Positions 7,846 through 14,895 of a DNA stretch of 19,638 nt are shown here, piece by piece; within the stretch, counting starts at the first letter, position 1; each line of letters opens with the position of its first letter. This DNA comes from Lysobacter_F sp035645555 (GTDB taxonomy: Bacteria; Pseudomonadota; Gammaproteobacteria; Xanthomonadales; Xanthomonadaceae). Below the pieces are notes generated by a model that was not told the origin of the DNA, did no database searches, and saw nothing but the letters and a program-made list of their open reading frames with translations. The stretch is taken from assembly GCA_035645555.1 (NCBI GenBank), contig DASQMI010000049.1, positions 1 to 19,638 of the forward strand, read 5' to 3'. The position numbers and the translations under genes are program-made.

Positions 7846-8550
7846 CTACACCGCGTAGTCTGCAAGCCTCGAGCGCACCCAGCGCGCCACGCCGTCCAGA
7901 CCCGGATAGATGGTGCGCTGGTTGATCCCGAAGCGGCTGAGCGCGCGGCGGATCTCGCGCTTGGCGCCGGCCGGCACCACGAACGCATCGACGCGCGCGA
8001 TCGCCTGCGGGTAGTGGCGCGGATCGAACGGCGCGACGTCGAAACCGTCCTCCGGCAGCGGGAACGAGGTGAAGCAGCCTTCCTGCGCGCCGACGCGTTC
8101 GTTGACCAGCTCCGGGTAGAACGTCGCCAGTTCGGTGTCGAGCTTCACGAACTCGACCTTCTCCCACCAGCGCGTCGGCGAGAACGCCACCACCACGCCG
8201 TCGGCCGCGTCGGCGTCGGGGTTGTCGACCGCGAAGTACATCGCCTTCAGCGGATTGGAGGTCCAGTCCAGCAGCCGGGTCGGCAGGCCGTGGTGCTGCG
8301 CGTGGATCAGCTTCTCGACATACCCCGCCGGCCGGTAGTCGTTGAACGGCAGCGCGTACTTCTCGAACTCGGCGACCAGGTGGCGCTCGACCTCGGCGAT
8401 GCCGCGGTAGCCGGCGCGCACCACCTCGGCATAGCGCACGATGCTCGGCAGCAGCGGCCAGCGCGCGTGGGTCTGGCCGCGGAACATCTCGCAGCGCGCG
8501 GCCTCGGCCCAGAGCAGGTAACGGTTGAGGATGCTGATCTTCTCGTCCAT
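7846..8550 (-). CDS. FRG domain-containing protein
   Basis: A 234-residue soluble protein with a FRG domain. The diagnostic pieces are FRGQ (residues 23-26) followed by LLPSIVR (33-39), and then AQHHGLPTRLLDWTSNPLKAMYFA (about 84-107), whose HHGLPTRLLDWT core is the strongest family match. The rest (about 110-234) includes a hydrophobic strand VVVAFSP and a basic C-terminal helix. The domain has no firmly established biochemical function; it occurs singly and fused to other modules, often in accessory regions. Here it is the third gene of a minus-strand unit, 22 bases after the YadH-type permease stop, and it ends three bases from the tatD stop. No signal peptide or membrane segment is visible. 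A role linked to the transporter is possible but unsupported by anything except position. Confidence 0.85.
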   Translation of the reverse strand: MDEKISILNRYLLWAEAARCEMFRGQTHARWPLLPSIVRYAEVVRAGYRGIAEVERHLVAEFEKYALPFNDYRPAGYVEKLIHAQHHGLPTRLLDWTSNPLKAMYFAVDNPDADAADGVVVAFSPTRWWEKVEFVKLDTELATFYPELVNERVGAQEGCFTSFPLPEDGFDVAPFDPRHYPQAIARVDAFVVPAGAKREIRRALSRFGINQRTIYPGLDGVARWVRSRLADYAV

Positions 8551-8572
8551 CGCCTGCCGTGCGCTGCCGTCG

Positions 8573-9343
8573 TCAGGAGCGCAAGCCTACCCCGCGCCGA
8601 AGTAGCCACAGCGCGACGACGGTCAGCACCGCGGCGAAGCCGAGCATCAGCGCGTAGGCGATCCACACCGGCACGTCGCTGACCCCGAGCAGGCCGTAGC
8701 GGAACGCGTTGACCATGTAGAACACCGGGTTGGCGTGGGTGGCGGCCTCGGCCCAGTCCGGCAGCAGCTGCACCGAATAGAACACGCCGCCCAGGTAGGT
8801 CAGCGGGGTCAGGATGAACGTCGGCACGATCGCGATGTCATCGAACTTCTTCGCATACACCGCGTTGACGAAGCCGGCCAGCGAGAAGATCGCCGCGCCC
8901 AGCAGCACGGTGCTGAGCGTGATCAGCGGATGCGGGATGCGCACGTCGGTAAACAACATCGCGATCGCCAGCACGATCACGCCGACCATCAATCCGCGCA
9001 GCACCGCACCGGTCACGTAGCCGAGCAGGATCACCCAGTTCGGCATCGGGCTCACCAGCAGCTCCTCGACGTGGCGGCCGAACTTGGCGCCGAAGAACGA
9101 CGAGGAGATGTTGCCGTAGCTGTTCTGGATCACGCTCATCATCACCAGGCCCGGGACGATGAACTCCATGTAGCTGAAGCCGCCCATGTCGCCGATCCGC
9201 GAGCCGATCAGGCCGCCGAAGATCAGGAAGTACAGCGTCATGGTGATCGCCGGCGGCACCAAGGTCTGGCCCCAGATGCGCAGGATGCGGGCGACCTCGC
9301 GGCGGACGATGGTGTGCAGCGCGGTGAGATTGAGGTGGCTCAT
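8573..9343 (-). CDS. yadH: ABC-2 type transporter permease, YadH-like
   Basis: A 256-residue integral membrane protein, the same length as E. coli YadH. It has about six hydrophobic segments, including ITMTLYFLIFGGLI, FIVPGLVMMSVIQN, ISSSFFGAKFGRHVEELLVSP-type conserved loop (amphipathic, typical of ABC-2 permeases), VLRGLMVGVIVLAIAML, IFSLAGFV, and a C-terminal VLTVVALWLLRR. The FILTPLTYLGGVFYSV stretch is characteristic of this ABC-2 family. Its start ATG overlaps the stop of the upstream ATPase gene (ATGA at 9343-9340), a sign of translational coupling, so the two form one exporter. The transported molecule is unknown; YadGH itself has no firmly assigned substrate. Confidence 0.92.
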   Translation of the reverse strand: MSHLNLTALHTIVRREVARILRIWGQTLVPPAITMTLYFLIFGGLIGSRIGDMGGFSYMEFIVPGLVMMSVIQNSYGNISSSFFGAKFGRHVEELLVSPMPNWVILLGYVTGAVLRGLMVGVIVLAIAMLFTDVRIPHPLITLSTVLLGAAIFSLAGFVNAVYAKKFDDIAIVPTFILTPLTYLGGVFYSVQLLPDWAEAATHANPVFYMVNAFRYGLLGVSDVPVWIAYALMLGFAAVLTVVALWLLRRGVGLRS

Positions 9344-10299
9344 GCCGCGGCCTCCTCGACGGTCTGCCCGGTCATCCGCACGAACAGCTCCTCCAGGCGG
9401 TTGGACTTGGTGCGCATCGAGCGCACCCGGATGCCGGCGGCATCGAGCGCGGCGAACACGCGGTTGAGGTCCATCGCGCGCGGCATCTCCAGATCCAGCG
9501 TGTGGTCGTCGGCCGCCGTCAGGCTGACGCCCTCGATCGCCGGCAGCGTCGGCGGCAGCACGCCGTCGACGTCGAGCAGGAAGCCTTCGACGTCGAGCTT
9601 GGCCAGCAGCGCCTTCATCGGACCCTGCTCGACGATGCGTCCGCGGTCGATGATCGCCAGGTGCCGGCACAGGCTCTCGGCTTCCTCGAGGTAATGCGTG
9701 GTGAGGATGATGGTGGTGCCGGCGGCGTTGATCTCGCGCAGCGTCTTCCACATGCCGCGGCGGATCTCGATGTCGACGCCGGCGGTGGGCTCGTCGAGGA
9801 TCAGCAGCTTCGGCTGGGTCATCATCGCGCGCGCGATCATCAGCCGCCGCTTCATGCCACCGGACAAGGTGCGGCTCATCACGTTGGCCTTGTCCCACAA
9901 CTGCGCGCGCCTGAGCTCGACCTCGGCCCGCTCCAGCGCTTCGCGCCGCGGCACGCCGTAGAAGCCGGCGTAGTTGACCAGGATGTCGAGCGGCTTCTCG
10001 AACATGTTGAAGTTGATTTCCTGCGGCACGAGGCCGATCAGGCGCATCGCCGCGCTGCGCTCGCGCACCAGGTCGGTGCCGAAGATGCTGACCTCGCCGC
10101 TGCTGGCGTTGACCAGCGAGCTGACGATGCCGATCAGGGTCGACTTGCCGGCGCCGTTGGGCCCGAGCAGGGCGAAGAAATCGCCCGGACGCACCTCCAG
10201 CGACACACCCTTCAACGCCTCGACGCGGTTGTCGTAGGTCTTGCGCAGGTCACGGATCGCGAGCGCGGCCGCGCTCGCCGACGGGGGATTCAGGCTCAT
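9340..10299 (-). CDS. yadG: ABC transporter ATP-binding protein, YadG-like
   Basis: A 319-residue ATPase subunit. Walker A GPNGAGKS is at about residues 46-53, the Q-loop lies in GLVPQEINFNMFEKP (about 89-103), the signature is LSGGM (145-149), Walker B is LLILDEP (165-171), and the H-loop histidine is His202 (TTHYLEE). The Q-loop region with EINFN and the extra 80 residues after the nucleotide-binding domain agree with YadG (about 308 residues). The C-terminal part (from about 235) is a small accessory domain ending SNRLEELFVRMTG. It overlaps the permease gene by four bases. The ATG at 10299 opens just before the domain; the open frame continues much further upstream but is antisense to the FNR gene and lacks homology. 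Confidence 0.93.
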   Translation of the reverse strand: MSLNPPSASAAALAIRDLRKTYDNRVEALKGVSLEVRPGDFFALLGPNGAGKSTLIGIVSSLVNASSGEVSIFGTDLVRERSAAMRLIGLVPQEINFNMFEKPLDILVNYAGFYGVPRREALERAEVELRRAQLWDKANVMSRTLSGGMKRRLMIARAMMTQPKLLILDEPTAGVDIEIRRGMWKTLREINAAGTTIILTTHYLEEAESLCRHLAIIDRGRIVEQGPMKALLAKLDVEGFLLDVDGVLPPTLPAIEGVSLTAADDHTLDLEMPRAMDLNRVFAALDAAGIRVRSMRTKSNRLEELFVRMTGQTVEEAAA

Positions 10300-10339
10300 G
10301 GGAATGTCTGTGCCGCGGGTTGCCACGGCCGATTGCCTT

Positions 10340-10345
10340 AGTATA
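10340..10345 (-). promoter_or_regulatory. Candidate -10 element for the yadGH-FRG unit
   Basis: The minus strand reads TATACT here, one mismatch from the TATAAT consensus, in an otherwise GC-rich 90-bp gap between the divergent yadG and FNR genes. A start point about 7 bases downstream would leave a leader of about 35 bases before the yadG ATG. No good -35 hexamer is present at the right distance (the position holds CGGAGC), so this is a weak prediction. Confidence 0.3.
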
Positions 10346-10389
10346 GGCGGCCCCGTGGTACCGCTCCGGCCACGCACCGTTCTCCCCAC

Positions 10390-11139
10390 GTGCCCGTTCA
10401 ATTCCCGCTGAAGCTGGTCTCGCGCCGCATGCTGGCGCCGACGGTCGGCCATTACGCGTTCGTCCGCGAGGATGGCCAGCCGCTCGATTTCATCCCTGGC
10501 CAGTTCATCCAGGTTCATTTCCAGTACGCGGACGGCACGCCGACCAAGCGCAGCTATTCGCTGGCGACCGTGCACGACCATGCACTCGGCCCCGGCGAGG
10601 CGGTCGAGATCGCGGTCAGCTACGTGCCCGGCGGCGCCGCCACCGCGCTGTTCGAGGGGCTGAAGGAAGGCGACACGATCCAGGCCAGCGGGCCGTTCGG
10701 CCGCTTCTGCCTGATGCCGGGCGACAGCAACCGGCGCTACCTGCTGATCGCCACCGGCACCGGCGTTACGCCGTACCGCGCGATGCTGCCGCAGCTGGGC
10801 ACGCTGATCCGCGAGCGCGGCATCCGGGTGGCGCTGCTGTTCGGCGCGCGCACGCCGGCGGAGCTGCTGTACGGTGACGAGTTCCGCGCGTTCGCCGCGG
10901 CGAACCCGAACTTCCGCTTCCTCCCGTGCTTCTCGCGGCAGATGCCGGAGGCGCCGCATGCGGACGACCGCCACGGCTACGTGCAGCAGTTTCTCGATGA
11001 GCTCGCGCCGGAGGCCGACGGCGACATCGCCTACCTGTGCGGCAACCCGAACATGGTGGACGCCTGCTTCGAGGCGCTGAAGGGCCACGGCCTGCCGGTG
11101 CCGCACATCCGCCGCGAGAAGTACGTCAGCAGCAAGTAG
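10390..11139 (+). CDS. fpr: Ferredoxin--NADP(+) reductase
   Basis: A 249-residue FAD enzyme that moves electrons between NADPH and ferredoxin or flavodoxin. FAD-binding residues are seen in the RSYS motif (54-57) within KRSYSLAT, preceded by the PGQFIQVHF strand. The NADP-binding half carries GTGVTPYRAM (123-132), FGARTPAELLYGDEF, and the CGNPNMVD motif (217-224). The C-terminus is IRREKYVSSK. Size and order match bacterial Fpr-type reductases (about 250-260 residues). The start is GTG at 10390 with no obvious Shine-Dalgarno, seven residues ahead of the first strand (LKLVSRR). It is divergent from yadG. A near-copy of its last 28 bases lies 92 bases downstream (see the repeat entry). Confidence 0.94.
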   Translation: MPVQFPLKLVSRRMLAPTVGHYAFVREDGQPLDFIPGQFIQVHFQYADGTPTKRSYSLATVHDHALGPGEAVEIAVSYVPGGAATALFEGLKEGDTIQASGPFGRFCLMPGDSNRRYLLIATGTGVTPYRAMLPQLGTLIRERGIRVALLFGARTPAELLYGDEFRAFAAANPNFRFLPCFSRQMPEAPHADDRHGYVQQFLDELAPEADGDIAYLCGNPNMVDACFEALKGHGLPVPHIRREKYVSSK

Positions 11140-11231
11140 CCTGCAGGCGGCGGATGCCCGGCCACGCGCGCGGACATGCCGCGCAGGCGCTTGGCCTCGC
11201 CCACCGCGAGAAATACGTCAGCAGCAAATAG
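11112..11231 (+). repeat. Direct repeat of the FNR gene 3' end (copies at 11112-11139 and 11204-11231)
   Basis: The last 28 bases of the FNR coding sequence, encoding REKYVSSK and the stop codon, recur 92 bases downstream in the intergenic gap with 26 of 28 identities. Both differences turn a lysine AAG codon into AAA, so the second copy would encode exactly the same peptide and stop. The intervening 64 bases show no gene. The bases upstream of the second copy resemble the end of FNR only loosely (LAHREKYVSSK against HIRREKYVSSK). Confidence 0.85.
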
Positions 11232-11355
11232 CTCGCGGGAGGTGCCGAATTCCGCGGCAACGCACGCGTGCGGCGGTCTCCCCACCTGACCGCCGCCACA
11301 TGGGCAAGCGCGAAGCGCTCTGCCATCCTTCGGCAAACCTCCAGGAAGCCCGAGG

Positions 11356-12876
11356 ATGCCCCGCCTGCGCCTGCTGATCCCCGCGTTGGCCGCCGCCCTG
11401 CTGGCCGCCTGCGCACCCTCCGCCGACCCCGCCGCCGATACGGCGGTGCGCCGCTACGGGCGGCTCGCGTTCCAGCCGTGCACGCTGGCCAGCGAATACG
11501 CCCCGAGCGGCATCGAGGCGCAGTGCGCGCGGCTGCGCGTTCCGGAAAACCCCAACGCGCGCAGCGGCCGCACGATCGCGCTCAACATCGCCTGGCTGCC
11601 GGTCACCAACGAGGGCGCCGCCACCGCCGATCCGGTGTTCTTCCTCGCCGGCGGCCCCGGCCAGGCCGCGACCGACGCGTGGCCGCTGCTGGACGCCGCG
11701 TTCGCCGAGGTACGCAAGAACCGCCACGTCATCCTCGTCGACCAACGCGGCACCGGGCGCTCGCATGCGCTGACCTGCCGCAACGCCGAAGGCGAGAACG
11801 CATTCACCGAGGACGAAACCGAAAGCGCCGACGATGCGGCCGCGCTGCAGGCGGCGGCGGCATTCGCCGCGCGCTGCGCCGCCTCGCTCGACGCCGATCC
11901 GCGCTTCTACACCACCAGCGACGCTGTGCGCGACCTCGACACCGTGCGCGCCGCGCTCGGCGCCGAACGCATCAACCTGGTCGGCGGTTCCTACGGCACC
12001 CGGGTCGCGCAGCAATACGCGATGCGTCACCCCGATCGCGTCCGCACGCTGGTGCTGGACGGGCTGGTGCCGAACGAGCTGGTGCTCGGCAGCGAACACG
12101 CGCGCAACCTCGACGCGGCGCTCGCGCTGCAGTTCGCGCGCTGCAAGGAGCTGTCCGCCTGTCGCGCGCGCTTCGGCGAGGACCTGCGCGCGCAGCTGCG
12201 CACGCTGATGCAGCGGCTGGAGGCGCAGCCGGTCGAGGTCGACTACCGCCATCCCGAAACCGGCGCGCCCACGCGCGGCCGGGCCACCGCCGGCACCGTC
12301 GCCGCGCTCACCCGCATGTTCGCGTACTGGCCGGAAGCGGCCTCGCTGCTGCCGCTGATCCTCCACGAAGCCGACCGCGGCCGCTATGAGCCGCTGATGG
12401 CCACCGCAACCCTGGTCACCGGCCAGGTCGGCGAGCAGATCACCCACGGCATGCAACTGTCGGTGATCTGCGCCGAGGACGCCGACCGTCTGCGCGACGA
12501 CCCGGCCGATCTCGACACTGTCCTCGGCACCCAGCTTTCGCGCGTGCTGTTGGCGCAGTGCAAGGTGTGGCCGACCGGGACGCGGCCAGCCGATTTCCAC
12601 GCGCCGCTGAAATCGCAGGCGCCGGCGTTGCTGCTGTCCGGCGAGTTCGACCCGGTCACCCCGCCGCGCTACGGCGAGCAGGTGCTGAAGGGACTGCCGA
12701 ACGGCCGCCACCTGGTGCTGCGCGGCCGCGGCCACGGCAGTTTCGCGGTCGGGTGCGTGCCCAAGCTGCTCGCGCAGTTCCTCGAGCGCGCCGATGCGCG
12801 CGCACTCGATGCGGGCTGCCTGGATACGCTGCGCTACGTGCCGCCGTTCACCTCGTTCAACGGATGGGAGCCGTGA
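11356..12876 (+). CDS. Alpha/beta hydrolase, exported lipoprotein, tripeptidyl-aminopeptidase-like (S33, TAP-like C-terminus)
   Basis: A 506-residue serine hydrolase with a lipoprotein signal (MPRLRLL, hydrophobic core, LAAC with Cys19). The fold shows PVFFLAGGPGQ (about 93-103, the oxyanion loop), VILVDQRGTGRS (125-136), and the nucleophile elbow GGSYG with Ser212. The C-terminal TAP-like part has LLLSGEFDPVTPP with Asp432 and RGHGSF with His460, completing a Ser-Asp-His triad. This layout is that of secreted prolyl/tripeptidyl aminopeptidases, which release residues from peptide N-termini; the substrate is not known. An AGGA ribosome site sits about nine bases before the ATG. It is followed after four bases by an ABC ATPase gene, so hydrolase and transporter are probably co-transcribed. 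Confidence 0.9.
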   Translation: MPRLRLLIPALAAALLAACAPSADPAADTAVRRYGRLAFQPCTLASEYAPSGIEAQCARLRVPENPNARSGRTIALNIAWLPVTNEGAATADPVFFLAGGPGQAATDAWPLLDAAFAEVRKNRHVILVDQRGTGRSHALTCRNAEGENAFTEDETESADDAAALQAAAAFAARCAASLDADPRFYTTSDAVRDLDTVRAALGAERINLVGGSYGTRVAQQYAMRHPDRVRTLVLDGLVPNELVLGSEHARNLDAALALQFARCKELSACRARFGEDLRAQLRTLMQRLEAQPVEVDYRHPETGAPTRGRATAGTVAALTRMFAYWPEAASLLPLILHEADRGRYEPLMATATLVTGQVGEQITHGMQLSVICAEDADRLRDDPADLDTVLGTQLSRVLLAQCKVWPTGTRPADFHAPLKSQAPALLLSGEFDPVTPPRYGEQVLKGLPNGRHLVLRGRGHGSFAVGCVPKLLAQFLERADARALDAGCLDTLRYVPPFTSFNGWEP

Positions 12877-12880
12877 GCCG

Positions 12881-13627
12881 ATGATCCGCGCCGACGATCT
12901 GCACAAGGCGTTCAAGACCAAGGCCGGCGTGGTGCGCGCGGTGGAAGGCGTGAGCTTCACCGCCCGCGACGGCGAGATCACCGGCCTGCTGGGCCCGAAC
13001 GGCGCCGGCAAGACCACCACGCTGCGCATGCTGTACACGCTGATGGCGCCCGACCGCGGCCGCATCGAGGTCGACGGCCTCGATGCCACGCGCGACGCGG
13101 TCGCGGTGCGGCGAGCGCTCGGCGTGCTGCCGGACGCGCGTGGGGTCTACAAGCGGCTGACCGCGCGCGAGAACATCGCCTACTTCGGCGAACTGCACGG
13201 CCTCGGCCGCGCCGAGATCGAGCGCCGCACCGCCGCTCTCGCCGACGCGCTCGACATGCACGACATCCTCGATCGCCCGACCGAGGGCTTTTCGCAGGGC
13301 CAGCGCACCAAGACCGCGATCGCGCGCGCGCTGGTGCACGACCCGAAGAACGTCATCCTCGACGAGCCGACCAACGGGCTCGACGTGATGACCACGCGCG
13401 CGCTGCGCGGCTTCCTGCAGCGGCTGCGGGCGGAAGGTCGCTGCGTGATCTTTTCCAGCCACATCATGCAGGAGGTCGCCGCGCTCTGCGACCGCATCGT
13501 GATCATCGCGCGCGGCCGCGTGGTCGCCGCCGGCACCGCTGACGAGCTGCGCGCGCAGACCGGCGAGGTGCAGCTGGAGGACGCGTTCGTCAAGGCGATC
13601 GGTTCGGAGGAGGGTCTGCACGCATGA
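12881..13627 (+). CDS. ABC transporter ATP-binding protein, NatA-like
   Basis: A 248-residue ATPase with Walker A GPNGAGKT (38-45), a signature motif written FSQGQ (137-141) instead of LSGGQ, Walker B VILDEP (158-163), a D-loop NGLD and an H-loop histidine His194 (SSHIMQEV). The FSQG signature together with a NatB-like partner is the pattern of the NatA subfamily, whose founding member in Bacillus extrudes sodium. The ATG at 12881 is four bases after the peptidase stop, and its 3' end overlaps the next gene by ATGA. A longer frame to 12794 would overlap the peptidase and is not supported. Whether the pump moves Na+, a drug or a peptide cannot be read from the sequence. Confidence 0.92.
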   Translation: MIRADDLHKAFKTKAGVVRAVEGVSFTARDGEITGLLGPNGAGKTTTLRMLYTLMAPDRGRIEVDGLDATRDAVAVRRALGVLPDARGVYKRLTARENIAYFGELHGLGRAEIERRTAALADALDMHDILDRPTEGFSQGQRTKTAIARALVHDPKNVILDEPTNGLDVMTTRALRGFLQRLRAEGRCVIFSSHIMQEVAALCDRIVIIARGRVVAAGTADELRAQTGEVQLEDAFVKAIGSEEGLHA

Positions 13628-14808
13628 ACGCCACCGTGTCCGCCTTCTGGGCGGTGATGCGCAAGGAGCTGCGCGACATCGCGCGCGACCGCCGCACGCT
13701 CGCGCTCGCGCTGCTGCTCGGTCCGCTGCTGTACCCGGCACTGATGCTCGGCATGGGTTCGCTCGCGGAGAAGCGCGCGCGCACGCAGCTCGACAAGACG
13801 CTGGAGCTGCCGGTGGTCGGCGCCGAGAACGCGCCGAACCTGGTCGCTCACCTCGCCACCCACGGCATCCGCGCGGTGGCCCCGCCGGCCGACCTCGACG
13901 GCGCGATCGCGCGTCAGGAAATCGACCTCGCGCTCGCCATCGCGCCGGATTTCGTCGACGACTGGCGCGAGGGCCGACCGGCGAAGGTGGAGCTGATCCT
14001 CGACAGTACCCGCCGCGACGCCGAGATCCCGACCGAACGCGTGCGCGCGGCGCTGACCGGCTACGGCCGCCAGATGGGCGCGCTGCGGCTGCTCGCGCGC
14101 GGGGTCAGCCCGGCGGTGACCCAGCCGCTCACCATCGCCCAGCGCGACCTCGCCTCCGAGCAGGCCAAGCGCGGCCGCCTGCTGTCGGCGCTGCTGCCGT
14201 ACCTGCTGATCCTGACCTCGTTCCTCGGCGGCGCGTCGCTGATCCTCGACGCCACCGCCGGCGAGCGCGAACGGCAGTCGCTGGAACCGCTGCTGGCCAC
14301 GCCGGCGCGGCGCGGCGCGATCGTCAGCGGCAAGATCGCCGCCGCCTGCGCGCTCGGCCTGCTCTCGCTGCTGCTCACGCTGCTGGCGTTCAAGCTCAGC
14401 GCGCAGTTCTCCAGCGGCGTGGCCCGCATGCTCGACGTGAGCTTCGTCGCGATGGCGAAGATGCTGCTGATCCTGCTGCCGATGCTGTTCATCGGCACCG
14501 CACTGCTGACTTTCCTCGCCGCCGGAGCGAAAAGCATGAAGGAGGCGCAGAGCCACATGGTGTGGCTGATGCTGTTGCCGATGATCCCGACGTTCGTGCT
14601 GATGGTGAACCCGGTGAAGGCGCAGCCGTGGCAGTTCGCGGTGCCGTTCCTGGCGCAGAACCAGATGCTGCTGAAGGTGATCCGCGGCGAGGCGATCGCG
14701 CCGGCGACGTGGTCGCTGTATCTCGCCGCGGGCTTCGCGCTCGCCGCGGTGCTGTGGTTCGGCGCGGTGCGGCGCTACCACCAGGAGCGGCTCGCGATCT
14801 CCGCCTGA
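13624..14808 (+). CDS. ABC transporter permease, NatB-like (ABC-2 type)
   Basis: A 394-residue membrane subunit. One helix at about residues 25-46 (LALALLLGPLLYPALMLGMG) is followed by an extracytoplasmic domain of about 140 residues, then five hydrophobic segments in the C-terminal half (starting around LLPYLLILTSFLGGASLIL). After the second helix comes AGERERQSLEPLLATPARRG, a conserved amphipathic loop of NatB/ABC-2 permeases that contacts the ATPase. The start codon overlaps the NatA-like stop (ATGA, 13624-13627), so both subunits are probably made in equal amounts. It ends 40 bases before a strong hairpin terminator. Confidence 0.92.
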   Translation: MNATVSAFWAVMRKELRDIARDRRTLALALLLGPLLYPALMLGMGSLAEKRARTQLDKTLELPVVGAENAPNLVAHLATHGIRAVAPPADLDGAIARQEIDLALAIAPDFVDDWREGRPAKVELILDSTRRDAEIPTERVRAALTGYGRQMGALRLLARGVSPAVTQPLTIAQRDLASEQAKRGRLLSALLPYLLILTSFLGGASLILDATAGERERQSLEPLLATPARRGAIVSGKIAAACALGLLSLLLTLLAFKLSAQFSSGVARMLDVSFVAMAKMLLILLPMLFIGTALLTFLAAGAKSMKEAQSHMVWLMLLPMIPTFVLMVNPVKAQPWQFAVPFLAQNQMLLKVIRGEAIAPATWSLYLAAGFALAAVLWFGAVRRYHQERLAISA

Positions 14809-14847
14809 GCGCGGTCGGCGCGCTGGCCCCACGTCTTCCCAAAAAAG

Positions 14848-14875
14848 AAAACGGACGGGTCACCCCGTCCGTTTT
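14848..14875. terminator. Bidirectional rho-independent terminator
   Basis: A perfect 12-bp inverted repeat (14848-14859 with 14864-14875) separated by the tetraloop TCAC. The stem has a GC core (CGGACGGG) flanked by AAAA on the left and TTTT on the right, and further A residues lie upstream (14841-14846), which read as a U-tract on the minus strand. It sits between the converging NatB-like gene (stop 14808) and the TonB-domain gene (stop 14896), so it probably ends transcription of both. Confidence 0.9.
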
Positions 14876-14895
14876 CGCGTCGTCCCGCAGGTGGA

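Noticed and set aside
4668..7925. A plus-strand open frame of 1085 codons opposite hrpB and tatD
   Set aside because: It is antisense to hrpB, which has every helicase motif, and then runs out of frame through tatD. Its product is Arg/Ala/Gln/His-rich without domains, which is what GC-rich codon bias produces on the opposite strand.
11037..11231. A small plus-strand frame ending in REKYVSSK
   Set aside because: It only becomes coding-like at its last nine codons, which come from the repeated FNR end; the rest lies inside FNR in another frame.
11218..13089. A minus-strand open frame of 623 codons opposite the peptidase gene
   Set aside because: It covers the peptidase and the start of the ABC ATPase gene, both of which have clear catalytic motifs; the antisense product has none.
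13180..14832. A minus-strand open frame of 550 codons opposite the NatAB-like genes
   Set aside because: Gln/Arg/His-rich shadow of two well-supported transporter genes, without ribosome site or domain.
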